Below, piece by piece: positions 1 to 11,037 of a stretch of 64,000 nucleotides of DNA (its first letter is position 1; every line of letters begins with the position of its first letter). The translations under genes were made by a program, and so were the position numbers. Below the pieces are notes generated by a model. That model was not told the DNA's origin. It made no database searches and saw only the letters and a program-made list of their open reading frames with translations. The DNA is taken from positions 1,227,501 through 1,291,500 of the forward strand of contig JAJTWR010000272.1 of NCBI GenBank assembly GCA_021613335.1, given 5' to 3'. Source of the stretch: Whitmania pigra (lineage: Eukaryota > Annelida > Clitellata > Hirudinida > Haemopidae).

Positions 1-108
1 TATTTTTATATATTTTATTGTATTTATATTTTATTATATTCTGCTTATTCATAATCGATATACGACAACATTGTGACTGTTGACGACGACGGTATTCGCA
101 ATGAGGTG

Positions 109-168
109 CATTCATTCATTCACTCACTCACTCACTCGCTCATTCACTCATTCGTTCATTCATTCACA
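109..168. repeat. CATT/CACT simple repeat
   Basis: Degenerate 4-bp repeat alternating CATT and CACT. Confidence 0.8.
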
Positions 169-412
169 TATTACATCATCCAACTTGAAGTAATTAATTA
201 TTAAATCCATAATCCAATCAACTCGATTCAGTAATTTATTCTTTCAATCAAGCATTCATTATTGTAAATGAATTATTCCATTCCACCCTTCACTCACTCA
301 CTCATTCACTCACGAATTCATCAGCCAATGAGAAAATGTTTTGCCGCGGAGAGAAGGAAAACGTCAATTGTTGCCATTGGAAACATCTGGTGCCTGTTGC
401 TGTTGTTGGTAA

Positions 413-530
413 TGACGATGACGATGACGATGATGATGATGATTGCCGATGACGATGATGATGATGATTGCCGATGACGATGATGATGATGATGATGATT
501 GCCGATGACGATGATGATGATGGAAATAAT
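413..530. repeat. (GAT)n microsatellite
   Basis: GATGAC/GATGAT triplets interrupted by a recurring GATTGCCGATGAC segment, so it is a small compound satellite. It faces ATC-rich sequence at 637-730. Confidence 0.85.
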
Positions 531-1253
531 CAGATGTATGGAATGATGTATGGCCAGGCGATTGGAACGTCCACCATGATGAACATCGCTTCGTGATGAC
601 TCATTGCCACGAGGCATCACCTAATTACGGCATTGTTGATGATGATGATTAGTGTAACATCATTATCATTCTTAAGGTTGTCATTATCATCATAATCATC
701 AACATCATCATTATCACTATTACAATCGTCATCGTCAACACGGCTGTTGTTGTTGTTCGAATCAGGATGGATGGAAGTCATTCTGCAAACATGATTGGGA
801 CGATGACGTGATTAGTTGGTAATGATGACGATGATGATGTGATTAGTTGGTGATGATGATGATGTGATTGTTAATAGATGACCAATCATTCTTGCCTGAG
901 CATCTAATAACTGAAAGCCATCGTTCAAATAGTCTTGTAGCATTCTTACAGCTCCTTCTGACATGCGCATTGTGTTCCTCGTGACGTATTTCCTCTGGGA
1001 TTTCATTACGGCAACCTCAACGGATGAATGGATGAAGGAACGCAAACAAATAATAGAATAAATGAATATTTATGATCACTACGGGCATTATCGTTCTCCT
1101 GTTAATAATTCTGAAGCCATCATCATCATCATCATCAGCACCGACACAATTTTCTTCTTTGAATGATTTATATGCGTGGCATACCGTCTTGATGTTTAAA
1201 TATTCTGATTAATTTCATTTCCTTGGCAGATGATAATTTTGAATACGGTGATG

Positions 1254-1262
1254 ATAACAATT

Positions 1263-1294
<32 letters not shown>

Positions 1295-1550
1295 GATGAT
1301 GGTGATGGTGGTGATGGTGATGATGATGATGACTTCACGAATATTACCACGGAAACATACACACTGCATCTTGTGGACACCATGTAATAACAAGCTTATA
1401 TATTTGACCACTTCAACTTCAGCGGCCACTTTAACTATTATCATCATCACCATCATCATTATCAGCACTACCACCATCGCTGTCATCGTCATCATCATCA
1501 TCATCGCCATTTTCATCGTCATCGTCATTGTCATCGTAGTCGTCATCATG
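1254..1550. repeat. Facing (GAT)n and (ATC)n microsatellites
   Basis: A GAT/GGT run at about 1254-1344 is followed 100 bases later by an ATC run at about 1438-1550. The two runs are reverse complements, so both strands are open over long frames that have no coding character. Confidence 0.85.
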
Positions 1551-2080
1551 ATCGCTGCAACATTATTCCGAGGATTCGCTTGCATCCCTGCAACAAATCT
1601 GAGGATATAATCGTCTTAAAGAATAAAATGGAATAAAAATGAATAATTGTAAAAATAAAATTTATTAGGAAAACGTTTTCCTTTGAAATTGCAGATTCGT
1701 AAGATTTACAAACAATTTATGGCAGTTTCTGAATTTTTAAAGTGCCTAGAAATATTAAAAAATAATAACAAAAATAACAAATAATAATGTAAATAGTAAA
1801 TAATGATATAAATATTAAATAATAACATAATTAGTAAATAATAATACAAATAGTTTCCATGTATAAATACTATAAAGATTTAAATAATAATGTATGATTT
1901 ACATATTAATGTTGCATGACCAATGTATCAATGTATCACTTATGTATGAATAATAATTACATTATTAATATATCTTTTATTTAAAATAATTGGAACAAAG
2001 GAATTTAAACAAGTAAATTTAAATTTAAAATGAGAATGGTAAAATGGTATAGGTCTTTAAATAACACGAGATATAATTGA

Positions 2081-2191
2081 ATTTTTTAATTAGATTTTTA
2101 ATTGTATTCATAATTGGATTTTTTAATTAGATGTTTAATTGTATTTATAATTGGATTTTTTAATTAGATTTTTAATTGTATTCATAATTGG
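2081..2191. repeat. 37-bp minisatellite, three copies
   Basis: The unit begins TTTTTTAATTAGATTTTTAA and recurs at 2082, 2119 and 2156 with one or two substitutions. Confidence 0.85.
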
Positions 2192-2992
2192 CAGACGTCT
2201 AAGCATTGGAGTCATTAAGCGGGAGGCTCGGACGGAGCATGCGCACTTCGGCGTGTAATTTTTTGGCGCCATGAAAAATAAGGACCTTCTCGTTGTCATG
2301 GAGATCGGAGCATGTTGGATTCTTTCCTTCCTCGGAGTCACGTGACGCAGTTGTGGAAGATGAATCGATGCATGAAGTGCATTATTCGACGACACGGTGA
2401 ATGATTGGTTGGCTGGCTGAATGATTGGAAGGATGATTGAATGATTGGCTGGATGGGTAAATGATTGGCTGGGTGGGTCAATGATTGGATGGATAGATGA
2501 TTGAATGAATGGATGGATGAATAATTGAATTAGTAGAAATATGAATTATTATAAAATCCATGTTTTTGTTTTAGAAATATCTAATGTTATTACTGCATTC
2601 ATCAACAATGAGGTTGTCGTTTACACCATTTGCTTAAAGCATTGGATTAGTGTTACCATTTGGATGTCCTAAATAGAGTAGCAGGTGGCATAAATTGTAC
2701 GACCAATAGTATTCCAGTTCGTATTGTTTTGTTTGCGTGACCTACATTTTGGTCTCAATTAGGAGAGGTGACGAAAACATCTACGGAAATATCAGCTCGA
2801 CAACGAATGTCAATAACACGCACATCATTTTAAGATGTACGAGTACATTGTACGCTATATAAATATAAATTTAATTATTTCTATACTTGACCCCTGTGCA
2901 CTTAATTGTGAATGGATGATTCACAACGGATGTCATCGTGAGGTCATCATTGTTTGGAATAAAATTATGACAATTTCCTTATAATAACAGGT

Positions 2993-3238
<246 letters not shown>

Positions 3239-3750
3239 GTAATTATAATAATTAACACATTAAGGGTTGAAGATCCTATTATTAGTTAAATCTCGTGGCA
3301 TCATGAAACAGAAGTGTAAAATAACAAATTTCATGATGAAACATTCGCTATCCCAAAATAATAATGTGCTCATTGACCCATTTATGCAGCGCACACTTTT
3401 TCAAAAAAAAAAAAAAGAGTCGACAAAGTTACAATTACTGGACTGCCGTAATTGGTTGGGATTTTCCACGGAACATTGCAAGAAGAATTTAAATTTTCAA
3501 TTTTACTGCCACGTGATTTCCTCTCTTGTGACGTCATGTTCCTCTTCGTTTTCGTCCTCCTCTCAGAAATAATAATTCAGGACTGACATCGTTATCAGAA
3601 CCATCTCTTCATTATCACTTTATTGAAAATAATTGAAAAATAATTATTTGAGGTTATTAATAAGGAGGACATTATCATCATGGAGAACCAATTGGAACAA
3701 GAAATTCATTGTCACCACCTAGAGTGTGCATTATCATCTTAATTATTATC

Positions 3751-3905
<155 letters not shown>

Positions 3906-4194
3906 TATTACCATGTATTACCATGTTGTTGTCATCATGATTTTATGAAATATGCAAATAATTATTCACCTAACAAAATGAAGTTGTCGACTTTTTCTGA
4001 TTAAAATTGTTTTTTTAAATCATTTTTAGGTTCAACAAAGAAGGAACAAATAAAGAGGTCAACATTGATGTTCTCAGACGACTGAGATGGTGATGATGAT
4101 GATGATGATGATCGAATGCACGTTGTACGCTTGCACCGCATTTAGTGTCGACTACTCACCGAGGTTATTAAAGCCAAGTCGTTGCTGAAGCAAA

Positions 4195-4721
4195 ATGCAC
4201 GGCAAAGAGCATCCAGACAACAACAACAACAACAACAGCAACAACAACAACAACAGCAACAACAACAACAACAACAACAGCAACAGCAGCAACAACAACA
4301 ACAACAATCACAGCTCCGCCCAGAGCAACAACAACAACAGTCACAGCTCCTCCCAGAGCAACAACGGTTCCATATACACGGGTTCCGTTCTTCTGATGGA
4401 GGCCATTTTGAGGAGGAGATCAGACGTGGTCGATTATTTGATCAACAACGCCCCTCATCTCTGCCTCAACCTCAATTCGAGAGACAAGACCGGAAGCAAC
4501 ATCCTCTTTTACGCTGCCTCGGTGGGCGGAGTCAGCGACCTGAGCAAGTTGATCGAGGCGGGCTGCCACGTAGAGAGCGATTACGAGGGGAGGACTGTCC
4601 TCATGCAGGCAGCCCTCAGTGGACGAGTGGACGCTGCCAGGTTCCTGGTTCACTCCTCGGAGACGATCGGACTTCAAGTCGAACAGAGGGACAGCATGGG
4701 AAGGAATGCACTCTTTTATGG
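4195..4721 (+). CDS. Ankyrin-CARD gene exon 1
   Basis: Encodes residues 1-175. After the Asn/Ser tract come ankyrin repeats with cores LLMEAILRRRSDVVDYLI, ILFYAASVGGVSDLSKLI and VLMQAALSGRVDAARFLV. It ends inside the next repeat (NALFYG), and the repeat continues directly in exon 2 (VESNSLEMVEYLFSIG), which strongly supports the junction. Confidence 0.92.
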
Positions 4722-7700
4722 GTAGCGATTGAATTGATTGATTAATTAATTAATTATTATTAATTAATGATTATTTATTTTTTAGTAACTTTATTTATTT
4801 ATACTTAATTATTACTATTAATTATAAGTTTAATTAATATTTATTAACTAATATTTATTGAATAGCTTAATTAGAATCCAAGTACTTCGGGCACCTATTG
4901 TCGTTGAGTTAAAATAGTTTTAAAAAAAAAGTTAAAATAGTTAAAAAGCTTCGATTGTTCGCCGACAACGCACTGACAAATGAAAGGTCCTCCAAGGCGT
5001 TCATTGAGATTGATGAGAGACGAAGGAAATGATGATGATGATGACGATGATGATGATGATGATGACGCTGATGATGATGATGATGACGATGACGATGAAT
5101 GTCAACTAGCGACCCATCGAGACGCCTTGATGGCCGTTCGATTGTCTTTCCACGAGTCTTCTGAAAGCACTGGAAAGACTCTCTGCGGACGGCTCGTAAA
5201 CGCTGACGATTGCTTTGCAGGGTGGAAAGCAACAGCCTCGAGATGGTCGAGTACCTGTTCTCCATCGGCGTTTCCTGCCATCCGACCGAAGGCAACACCA
5301 CGGTCCTCATGCAGTCGGCACGGGCCGGAAATGACTTAATAACTCGCTTCCTTTTGGAGCACTCCGGTCAGCTGAACACCGGCGACATAAATACTTCGGA
5401 CTTCCGGGGAGAAACGGCTCTTTTTTACGCCGTCCAATCCTGTAGCACTTCCGTGGTCGCCATGTTGATTCAAAATGGCGCCGATCCGCTCAGAGAGAAC
5501 GCCGACGGAGTGAACGTCGTATCCTACGCCATGAACAACGCCCCTCATTGGCTGACCGTCTCGATACTCGAAGAGGCGGTTCCTCTCGAACGAGTCAGAA
5601 GCCCTCATCAGGAGGACATAGTCGGCAAAAGTCGAGAAGAAAAAGTTGATTCGAGGAGGCAACACTTCTCGTCGTCTGATGAATTTCCCGCCAGAGGTGC
5701 TGACGACAGCGACATGAGTAGTAGGTGCAGTTCGAGCAGCAGTAGCGGTGTCTGCAGTACTTGCAGTCTTTACAACAACAAGAGCAATTCGAGCAACGAC
5801 GAACTCTGCGGATGCTCAGACGAATTCAGCAGCAACAACAACAACAACAACGGTCGCAGCACCGCGAAGATCTTAACCTTCAACAACGACGAACAACTGG
5901 CGAACGACTCCAGGCAAAATGATTCCTGCGAGCTCTGTTGCTCCTACAACAACCTGGATACCTCTCTCAAATTCTCTCACAATCTCTCCTTCGTTCAGAA
6001 ATGTCCACTACGCAACCCAACGTGTGACGATAAGAAAACGGCCTGCGTCAAAGGAAACAACGCACGAGAAACGACTTGCCATCACTCACCGGAGTGTCAA
6101 ATTGAAGACTTAAACGACTTGGAAATTCGTTTCGGAGCCTCTGGCGATGATCAGAAGCCCGATAAGAACTTGCCGTTGCTCAGGAGACTTCTGTGGAGCA
6201 AAGACAACAGGAGCAGATCTCTCATCCAGTACTTGATCGAGGCAGGAGAAACAAAGCTGAGCATGGCCTACCTCAAGGTTCTCGACGGAGACGAAGAATG
6301 CAAGAAGAAGTTGCGCAGCGAAGTCGACGAAACCGGTTGCTCTCTGCTCATGAGCGCCTGCAAACAGCCGCTCGAAGAAATGGCCAACAAATCGAACCAA
6401 GCCAAGGACCAAGACTTCATCAAGAACGGCGCCAAGTGGAAGCGAAGAAACCAAAGTCAATCGAATCGTCTCGACCTCGTCAAATACCTCGTCGAGGTCA
6501 TCAGAATCGATCCGCACGGGGTCGACAAGGGCAACAGGAGCGCTCTTTTCTACGCCGTGGAGTCGGGCAGCCTCCGAATGACGTCGTACATTTTGCAAAA
6601 GATGAAGACAATCGAACCGGACAAAACCGGTCGAACGATTCTTATGGTGGCCGTTGCCACCGGCAATCAGCTCGTCGTTTCTGAAATCCTGGCATCGAAA
6701 TTCGCAGCAGAACTTCTGACGGCCAGGGACGAGGAGGGAAGAACTGCCTTTCACTTCTGCGCCATGCAGGACTGTTCCGTGCAGTCTGCAGTCATGCTCG
6801 ACACGCTGCTGAAGTACGAGGAATCCCTGAGGAGGGAGAGGCACATTTCACCGAAAGTGGAGGACAAAACGCTCCTCGAGAAACCAAACTTCCCCGACTC
6901 CTCCGATTTTGAAGGTCGCACGCCGCTGATGTACGCGTGTCAGAGTGGAAATAGGTCTGCCGTCATGACGCTTCTCAGAAATCCAAACGTCCTTCCAGAC
7001 AGGAGAGACGTCAGAGGAAGAACCGCCCTTCATCACTGCTTCTCTGGCGCCAACGCCAGCCTCTTCTGCGCAGGTTCTTTGCTCAGACGCAACGTGGACG
7101 TCAATGCGACCGACGTGGACGGAGTGACGTGTCTGATGTTGGCGTGTCAGAGTTGTTCGGTGACCAACATCCCCGTCATCAGGATGCTCGTTGAGTTTGG
7201 AGCCGATTCTGTTCTTCAGGACGCTCAGGGTAGAGATTCGTTCGACTATTGTCCTCCAATGAATACTCACTACGTCAAAGCCATTCTCAGAGATAGGACC
7301 TGTGAGTGCATTTTAATTTTTCACTCCTAATTAGATTTTTACATTTTATAATTATTATTATAAGATTTTGTATATTTTAAGTTATTATTTGCAATTAAAA
7401 GTTTTTCTCAATGATTGCATATTATTGCATGGAGTATTGGAAATTATCGCATGAAATGTGTTAAAATATTCTACTAACTATTTTAACAGAGACATAATAA
7501 CATCTATACAGATGTAACAATATTCACATATTTGTTATTTGTAAATGATTTTAAAATAATGAAATTACAAAGAGTCTAAAACTGTTTGTCTGATGACATT
7601 TTCAAAGGTAGAATTCAGTGTGGCGGAGAAGCTATAAAGTTTCTTAATTCGATTACGCAACCCCTCAACGTTGTAAAGATTTCTCAACAGAATTTCAGTT

Positions 7701-8065
7701 GCCAATTTTCTTAGAAATTCCTTCTTTTAAAACCTTCACCATACGAACTTAAGCGTCAAATTGTTTGAAAAATTCGTGAAATTCGCACTCCTCAGAATTA
7801 CAACATTGTCGCAACATTGTCGCAACATTGTCTCAACATTGGCACAACATTGTCTCAACATTGGCACAACATTGTCTCAACATTGTCTCAACATTGGCAC
7901 AACTTCTGTTTTCCTATAAATGTGCCTCAACTGATATGAGTTTATCATGTTCAAGCTTAATATAGCAATAGGTGATGATGATGATGATGATGATGATGAG
8001 GATGATGATGATGATGGTGATGATTATGATTTTGATTAAGATAGTTTGGAAAATGAATGGATGGA

Positions 8066-8096
<31 letters not shown>

Positions 8097-8518
8097 TAGC
8101 AGTTGAGCTTTATGCCATCAATTGTGGACAATGACGACGATGATAACGATAATGAAAGATGATGATTAACTTTTATGTGTCAGTGCGGTGGTGATGCTGA
8201 TGACGATGACCATGAAGATGACGGTGATGATAATGATATTGATGACGGTGACCATGAAGATGACGGTGATGATAATGATATTGATGACGATGACCATGAA
8301 GATGACGGTGATGATAATGATATTGATGACGGTGACCATGAAGATGACGGTGATGATAATGATATTGATGACGATGACCATGAAGATGACGGTGATGATA
8401 ATGATATTGATGACGGTGACAATGCGATAAGAGACAGCTTCGTGAGTGCGCCAACGCTTGAACTGTTTAAGATAATAATATCGATCTTCGGAGATGAACA
8501 ATTTCTTGCTGCTTATGA

Positions 8519-8552
<34 letters not shown>

Positions 8553-8648
8553 GATGATGATGATGATGATTTTGCGATGATTCAAGTCCTTAACTGTGCT
8601 TCGAACCGAACCATTCCTGGAATTTAAAATATATTTTATCCGTTCATC

Positions 8649-8726
<78 letters not shown>

Positions 8727-10201
8727 GTTATTGTACATTATTAATATTATCTATTATCATAATCATTATATCTAACGTTTCATTAGCCTGCATAGTTCTA
8801 TCGTCACATTAATTAATATTCATGACGTTGATTTTTAAAATGTTGACCCATAAAATTGACTTCAAATGATTTGAATATGACAACTTTGTTGTCAGTGTGA
8901 GTCAGTGAGTGCATTGAGTGCTTCTTTGAAAAGAAAATGCCTTTCATTTTCGAATAATTGCATGATTTATTCTCGGACTTGAAATTGCAGGAAAGCAGCA
9001 AATTGACTTCGGAATTTCTCCAGTGGGAAATGAAATTGAGATTGTGGAGGTGAATCCACAGTCTTCTGATGTCTGTGCCCTCACATCGAGCAGATAATGA
9101 GCCATGAAATATTCACGAATTCCTCCCCACTCAAGGGCACAATTCCTTCACCCTGTAATACTTAATACTTATCGTAAAGTCTCCCCATTCGCCATCAGTT
9201 CAACCGTTAATGCCTTTTATTTATCAACAATCTATACATTCATTCACATTTTTCAAAATGAATGAAATCAAATTTGAAAGGAAATTAAGGTCAATTCAAT
9301 CAACATCATCATCATCGTCGTCGTCATCGTCATCAACATTTGAGCTGGTTGATGATGATGATGCTGGTCCTCGGCAAACAAGATGGCCGACTGTGGACAT
9401 CCGGTTCGAGAGTCTTGGAGTTTACGAAGACTCCTAAATTCAAACATTTTCACGAATTCTCTTTTTCAATCGAGAAAATGGAGAAAAATAAACTCAATTT
9501 TGTCGAATTTATGACACTTGATGACTTTCTTACGAGCCATCTTTACGACGTCCAGGTTCATAAGAGCGAAGATTGCACATTTTCAAGAGACATTTCAGGA
9601 TGAAATTAATTCTTTATTGAACAATTTATTGACCAATCTATTAACCAATAATTCATTTATCACGGGCAATCAGGTATAATCGAGTTACGATCATTTATTC
9701 TGAATTTAGAATTGATTTGAGATGCATCTTTTTTCGACTTGCAAATAATGCAATTTCGTTTATACAGTTAAATCTCTTCCATTTAGGAAATTGTCAAATT
9801 TCTAATTTTCTCACTGCATACCTAGTTTTTAGCTAGAATTTATAAAACAATCCTATTTTTGTGTTCCATCTCAAATAACAAGGACGTGTTAAACCGCAGG
9901 TATGCCTGCTTCGGAAAGGGAAGCACTTTGGCAGATGGAACAACGACTCAGCGAAGAGTTGCACATGAACAGCGTCCTCAGAGGTCTTCTGAAGGAAGGA
10001 ATTTTCACGAAGACCTTGAGTTTTGAGGTCATGAAACAGCCCCCTGGCGAGAGGGTTCAAAAGCTCATCGAAATCTTGGTGACCAGAGGCAGGACTGCCT
10101 TCAGAAAGTTCTGCAAGGTTCTCAGACAGGAAGGCAAACTGGACACCTCCTTTGAACTTCTGAGAATGGCTTACGTCAAAGAGGCGGAGTTGTTCTGGTG
10201 A
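4195..10201 (+). CDS. Ankyrin-repeat protein with C-terminal CARD (3 exons, 969 aa)
   Basis: Model: exons 4195-4721, 5221-7301 and 9900-10201. Junctions are G|GTAGCG to TTTGCAG and T|GTGAGT to CCGCAG, with matching phases 2 and 1. The ATG at 4195 is preceded in frame by TGA at 4186. Residues 9-57 are an Asn/Ser tract. Ankyrin repeats follow at about 62-300 and 505-869, separated by a Ser/Asn/Cys-rich disordered insert. Residues 872-969 form a CARD, with a late helix RGRTAFRKFCKVLRQEG followed by LDTSFELL as is typical of that fold. CARDs join other CARDs in death and inflammatory signalling, so I infer a cytosolic scaffold or adaptor. Fish Caiap also combines CARD and ankyrin repeats but, as I recall, carries the CARD at the N-terminus. 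No NACHT, caspase or kinase domain is present. The weakest point is the join to the CARD exon (see that entry). Confidence 0.88.
4218..4372 (+). repeat. CAA/CAG microsatellite inside exon 1
   Basis: A CAA/CAG run read as AAC/AGC in the gene frame gives poly-Asn/Ser. It ends in a 33-bp direct repeat (CAGAGCAACAACAACAACAG followed by a TCACAGCTCC-type stretch). The +2 frame of the same DNA reads poly-Gln for 187 codons but lacks the ankyrin continuation, so it is a shadow. Confidence 0.85.
4722..5220 (+). other. Intron 1 of the ankyrin-CARD gene
   Basis: 499-bp intron. Its 3' half (4960-5210) is unusually GC-rich and contains a GAT/GAC run (5032-5098) that is open as poly-Asp in one frame. That frame does not join the flanking exons, so I treat it as intronic. 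Confidence 0.7.
5221..7301 (+). CDS. Ankyrin-CARD gene exon 2 (main ankyrin exon)
   Basis: Encodes residues 176-869. Ankyrin cores include VLMQSARAGNDLITRFLL, ALFYAVQSCSTSVVAMLI, ALFYAVESGSLRMTSYIL, ILMVAVATGNQLVVSEIL, PLMYACQSGNRSAVMTLL and CLMLACQSCSVTNIPVI. About residues 300-505 are low complexity (Ser, Asn, Cys, charged) with runs such as SSSSSSG and NNNNNNG; this looks like a disordered linker between two solenoid blocks. The donor GTGAGT at 7302 is strong. Confidence 0.93.
7800..7904. repeat. 11-12 bp CAACATTG minisatellite
   Basis: About nine copies of CAACATTGTCTC, CAACATTGTCG or CAACATTGGCA variants. Confidence 0.9.
8189..8420. repeat. 42-bp satellite organised as 84-bp higher-order units
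   Basis: CCATGAAGATGACGGTGATG starts recur every 42 bases (first at 8210 and 8252). The base before the CCATGAAG anchor alternates between the contexts GACGATGAC and GACGGTGAC, giving a true period of 84. The length is a multiple of three, so five of six frames stay open; none is a credible gene. Confidence 0.92.
8648..8725. repeat. (TTA)n microsatellite
   Basis: About 78 bases of TTA triplets with one slip. Confidence 0.95.
9900..10201 (+). CDS. CARD exon (C-terminus of the ankyrin protein, or a CARD-only gene)
   Basis: The exon begins after CCGCAG at 9894-9899. The phase matches exon 2 (T plus GT gives Cys), and TGA is at 10199-10201. The 99 residues from the ATG at 9902 are a complete six-helix CARD-like domain. 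Two facts allow another reading: the acceptor has a poor pyrimidine tract, and TATAAAAC at 9840-9847 lies about 55 bases before an ATG that opens the domain. It could therefore be a separate CARD-only gene. I favour the fusion because the phase fits and exon 2 ends on a strong donor with no in-frame stop just beyond ankyrin sequence. Confidence 0.8.
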
Positions 10202-11031
10202 GGAGGGGCATTCCTTGGCTCCTTCCGTTCCCACCATCTTACCACGTCACCACGTTCCCTGCGCTCGGGCGATCAAGAGGGCTTGATGTAATTTTTTTTT
10301 GTCGCTAATTTATATAAACTTAGATCTTCCTAGAGCTATTTTTAGCTGTTAAAGACTTTCCGAACAACAAGGACGTTTCATAGATTCAACTTAAAAACAC
10401 GCACCTGGCACCAACCTTGAACCCTGAACTTTGAACTCGTCAACAACATGGAATCAAGAGCAAAATACTGGACGGCCTCTTCACAACAGTGTTCATACGT
10501 GCCTATTGCAAATTATTTTTCGAAATATCTTGAGTCAACGGACTTTACAGCGTCTCAGAATATCACAGAATTGAAATACCCTCGCTTTCTTAACGTCAGT
10601 CAGTATTGCTCTGTGTTCTCTGTGACTGAAGATCGGTTGTTAAAGAGATGGACAAGGGAGATGAAGAACATTGCATAATTTGGAGATAAATAGAATGGAT
10701 GGATGGATGGATGGGTGGGTGATTGGATTGTTGGGTGGATTGATTTCAGTGAATGTTCGTTCTGCGCTTCTTACAACTGCTTCGTCGCTAATCTCTCTTT
10801 TCAAGGACATTTGAATCTTGTGACATCCCACAAGGTCATCGTCGTCGTCATCATTATTATAGGATTTATTACGATCTCAGATCATTATCATCGTCATCAT
10901 CATCATCGACATCAGCACCTTCATCATCATCATCATCAACACTGTTTCCTTGAAGTTCTTGAAGAGAAAATATTTTCAACATTTTAAAAATTCGTCGCAG
11001 CCGGAAATGTATTTTTTCATTCAATTTAAAC

Positions 11032-11037
11032 AATAAA
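11032..11037 (+). terminator. Candidate poly(A) signal of the ankyrin-CARD gene
   Basis: AATAAA, 830 bases after the CARD stop, in an AT-rich context. It is the first clean hexamer I see downstream, and it makes 10202-11050 a plausible 3' untranslated region. The open frame at 10448-10678 would then be untranslated. Confidence 0.45.

Larger units (their letters stand above)
7302..9899 (+). other. Intron 2 of the ankyrin-CARD gene, satellite-rich
   Basis: Holds a 12-bp minisatellite (7800-7904), GAT runs (7974-8095), a 42/84-bp GAT-type higher-order repeat (8189-8420), a GAT/GGT run (8516-8570) and a (TTA)n array (8648-8725). A possible cryptic exon starts after TTGCAG at 8985-8990. The open frame at 9340-9603 is unsupported. 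Confidence 0.6.

Noticed and set aside
4182..4745. 187-codon poly-Gln ORF overlapping ankyrin exon 1
   Set aside because: It lacks an ATG at its listed start, has no domain, and the overlapping frame encodes clear ankyrin repeats that continue into exon 2.
4980..5339. Poly-Asp ORF in the first ankyrin intron
   Set aside because: Caused by a GAT/GAC run; it overlaps exon 2 in a wrong frame and has no matching splice phase.
6110..6844. 244-codon minus-strand ORF
   Set aside because: Antisense shadow of the GC-rich ankyrin exon.
10448..10678. 76-codon ORF after the CARD stop
   Set aside because: Falls in the probable 3' untranslated region before the AATAAA at 11032, with no domain or promoter.
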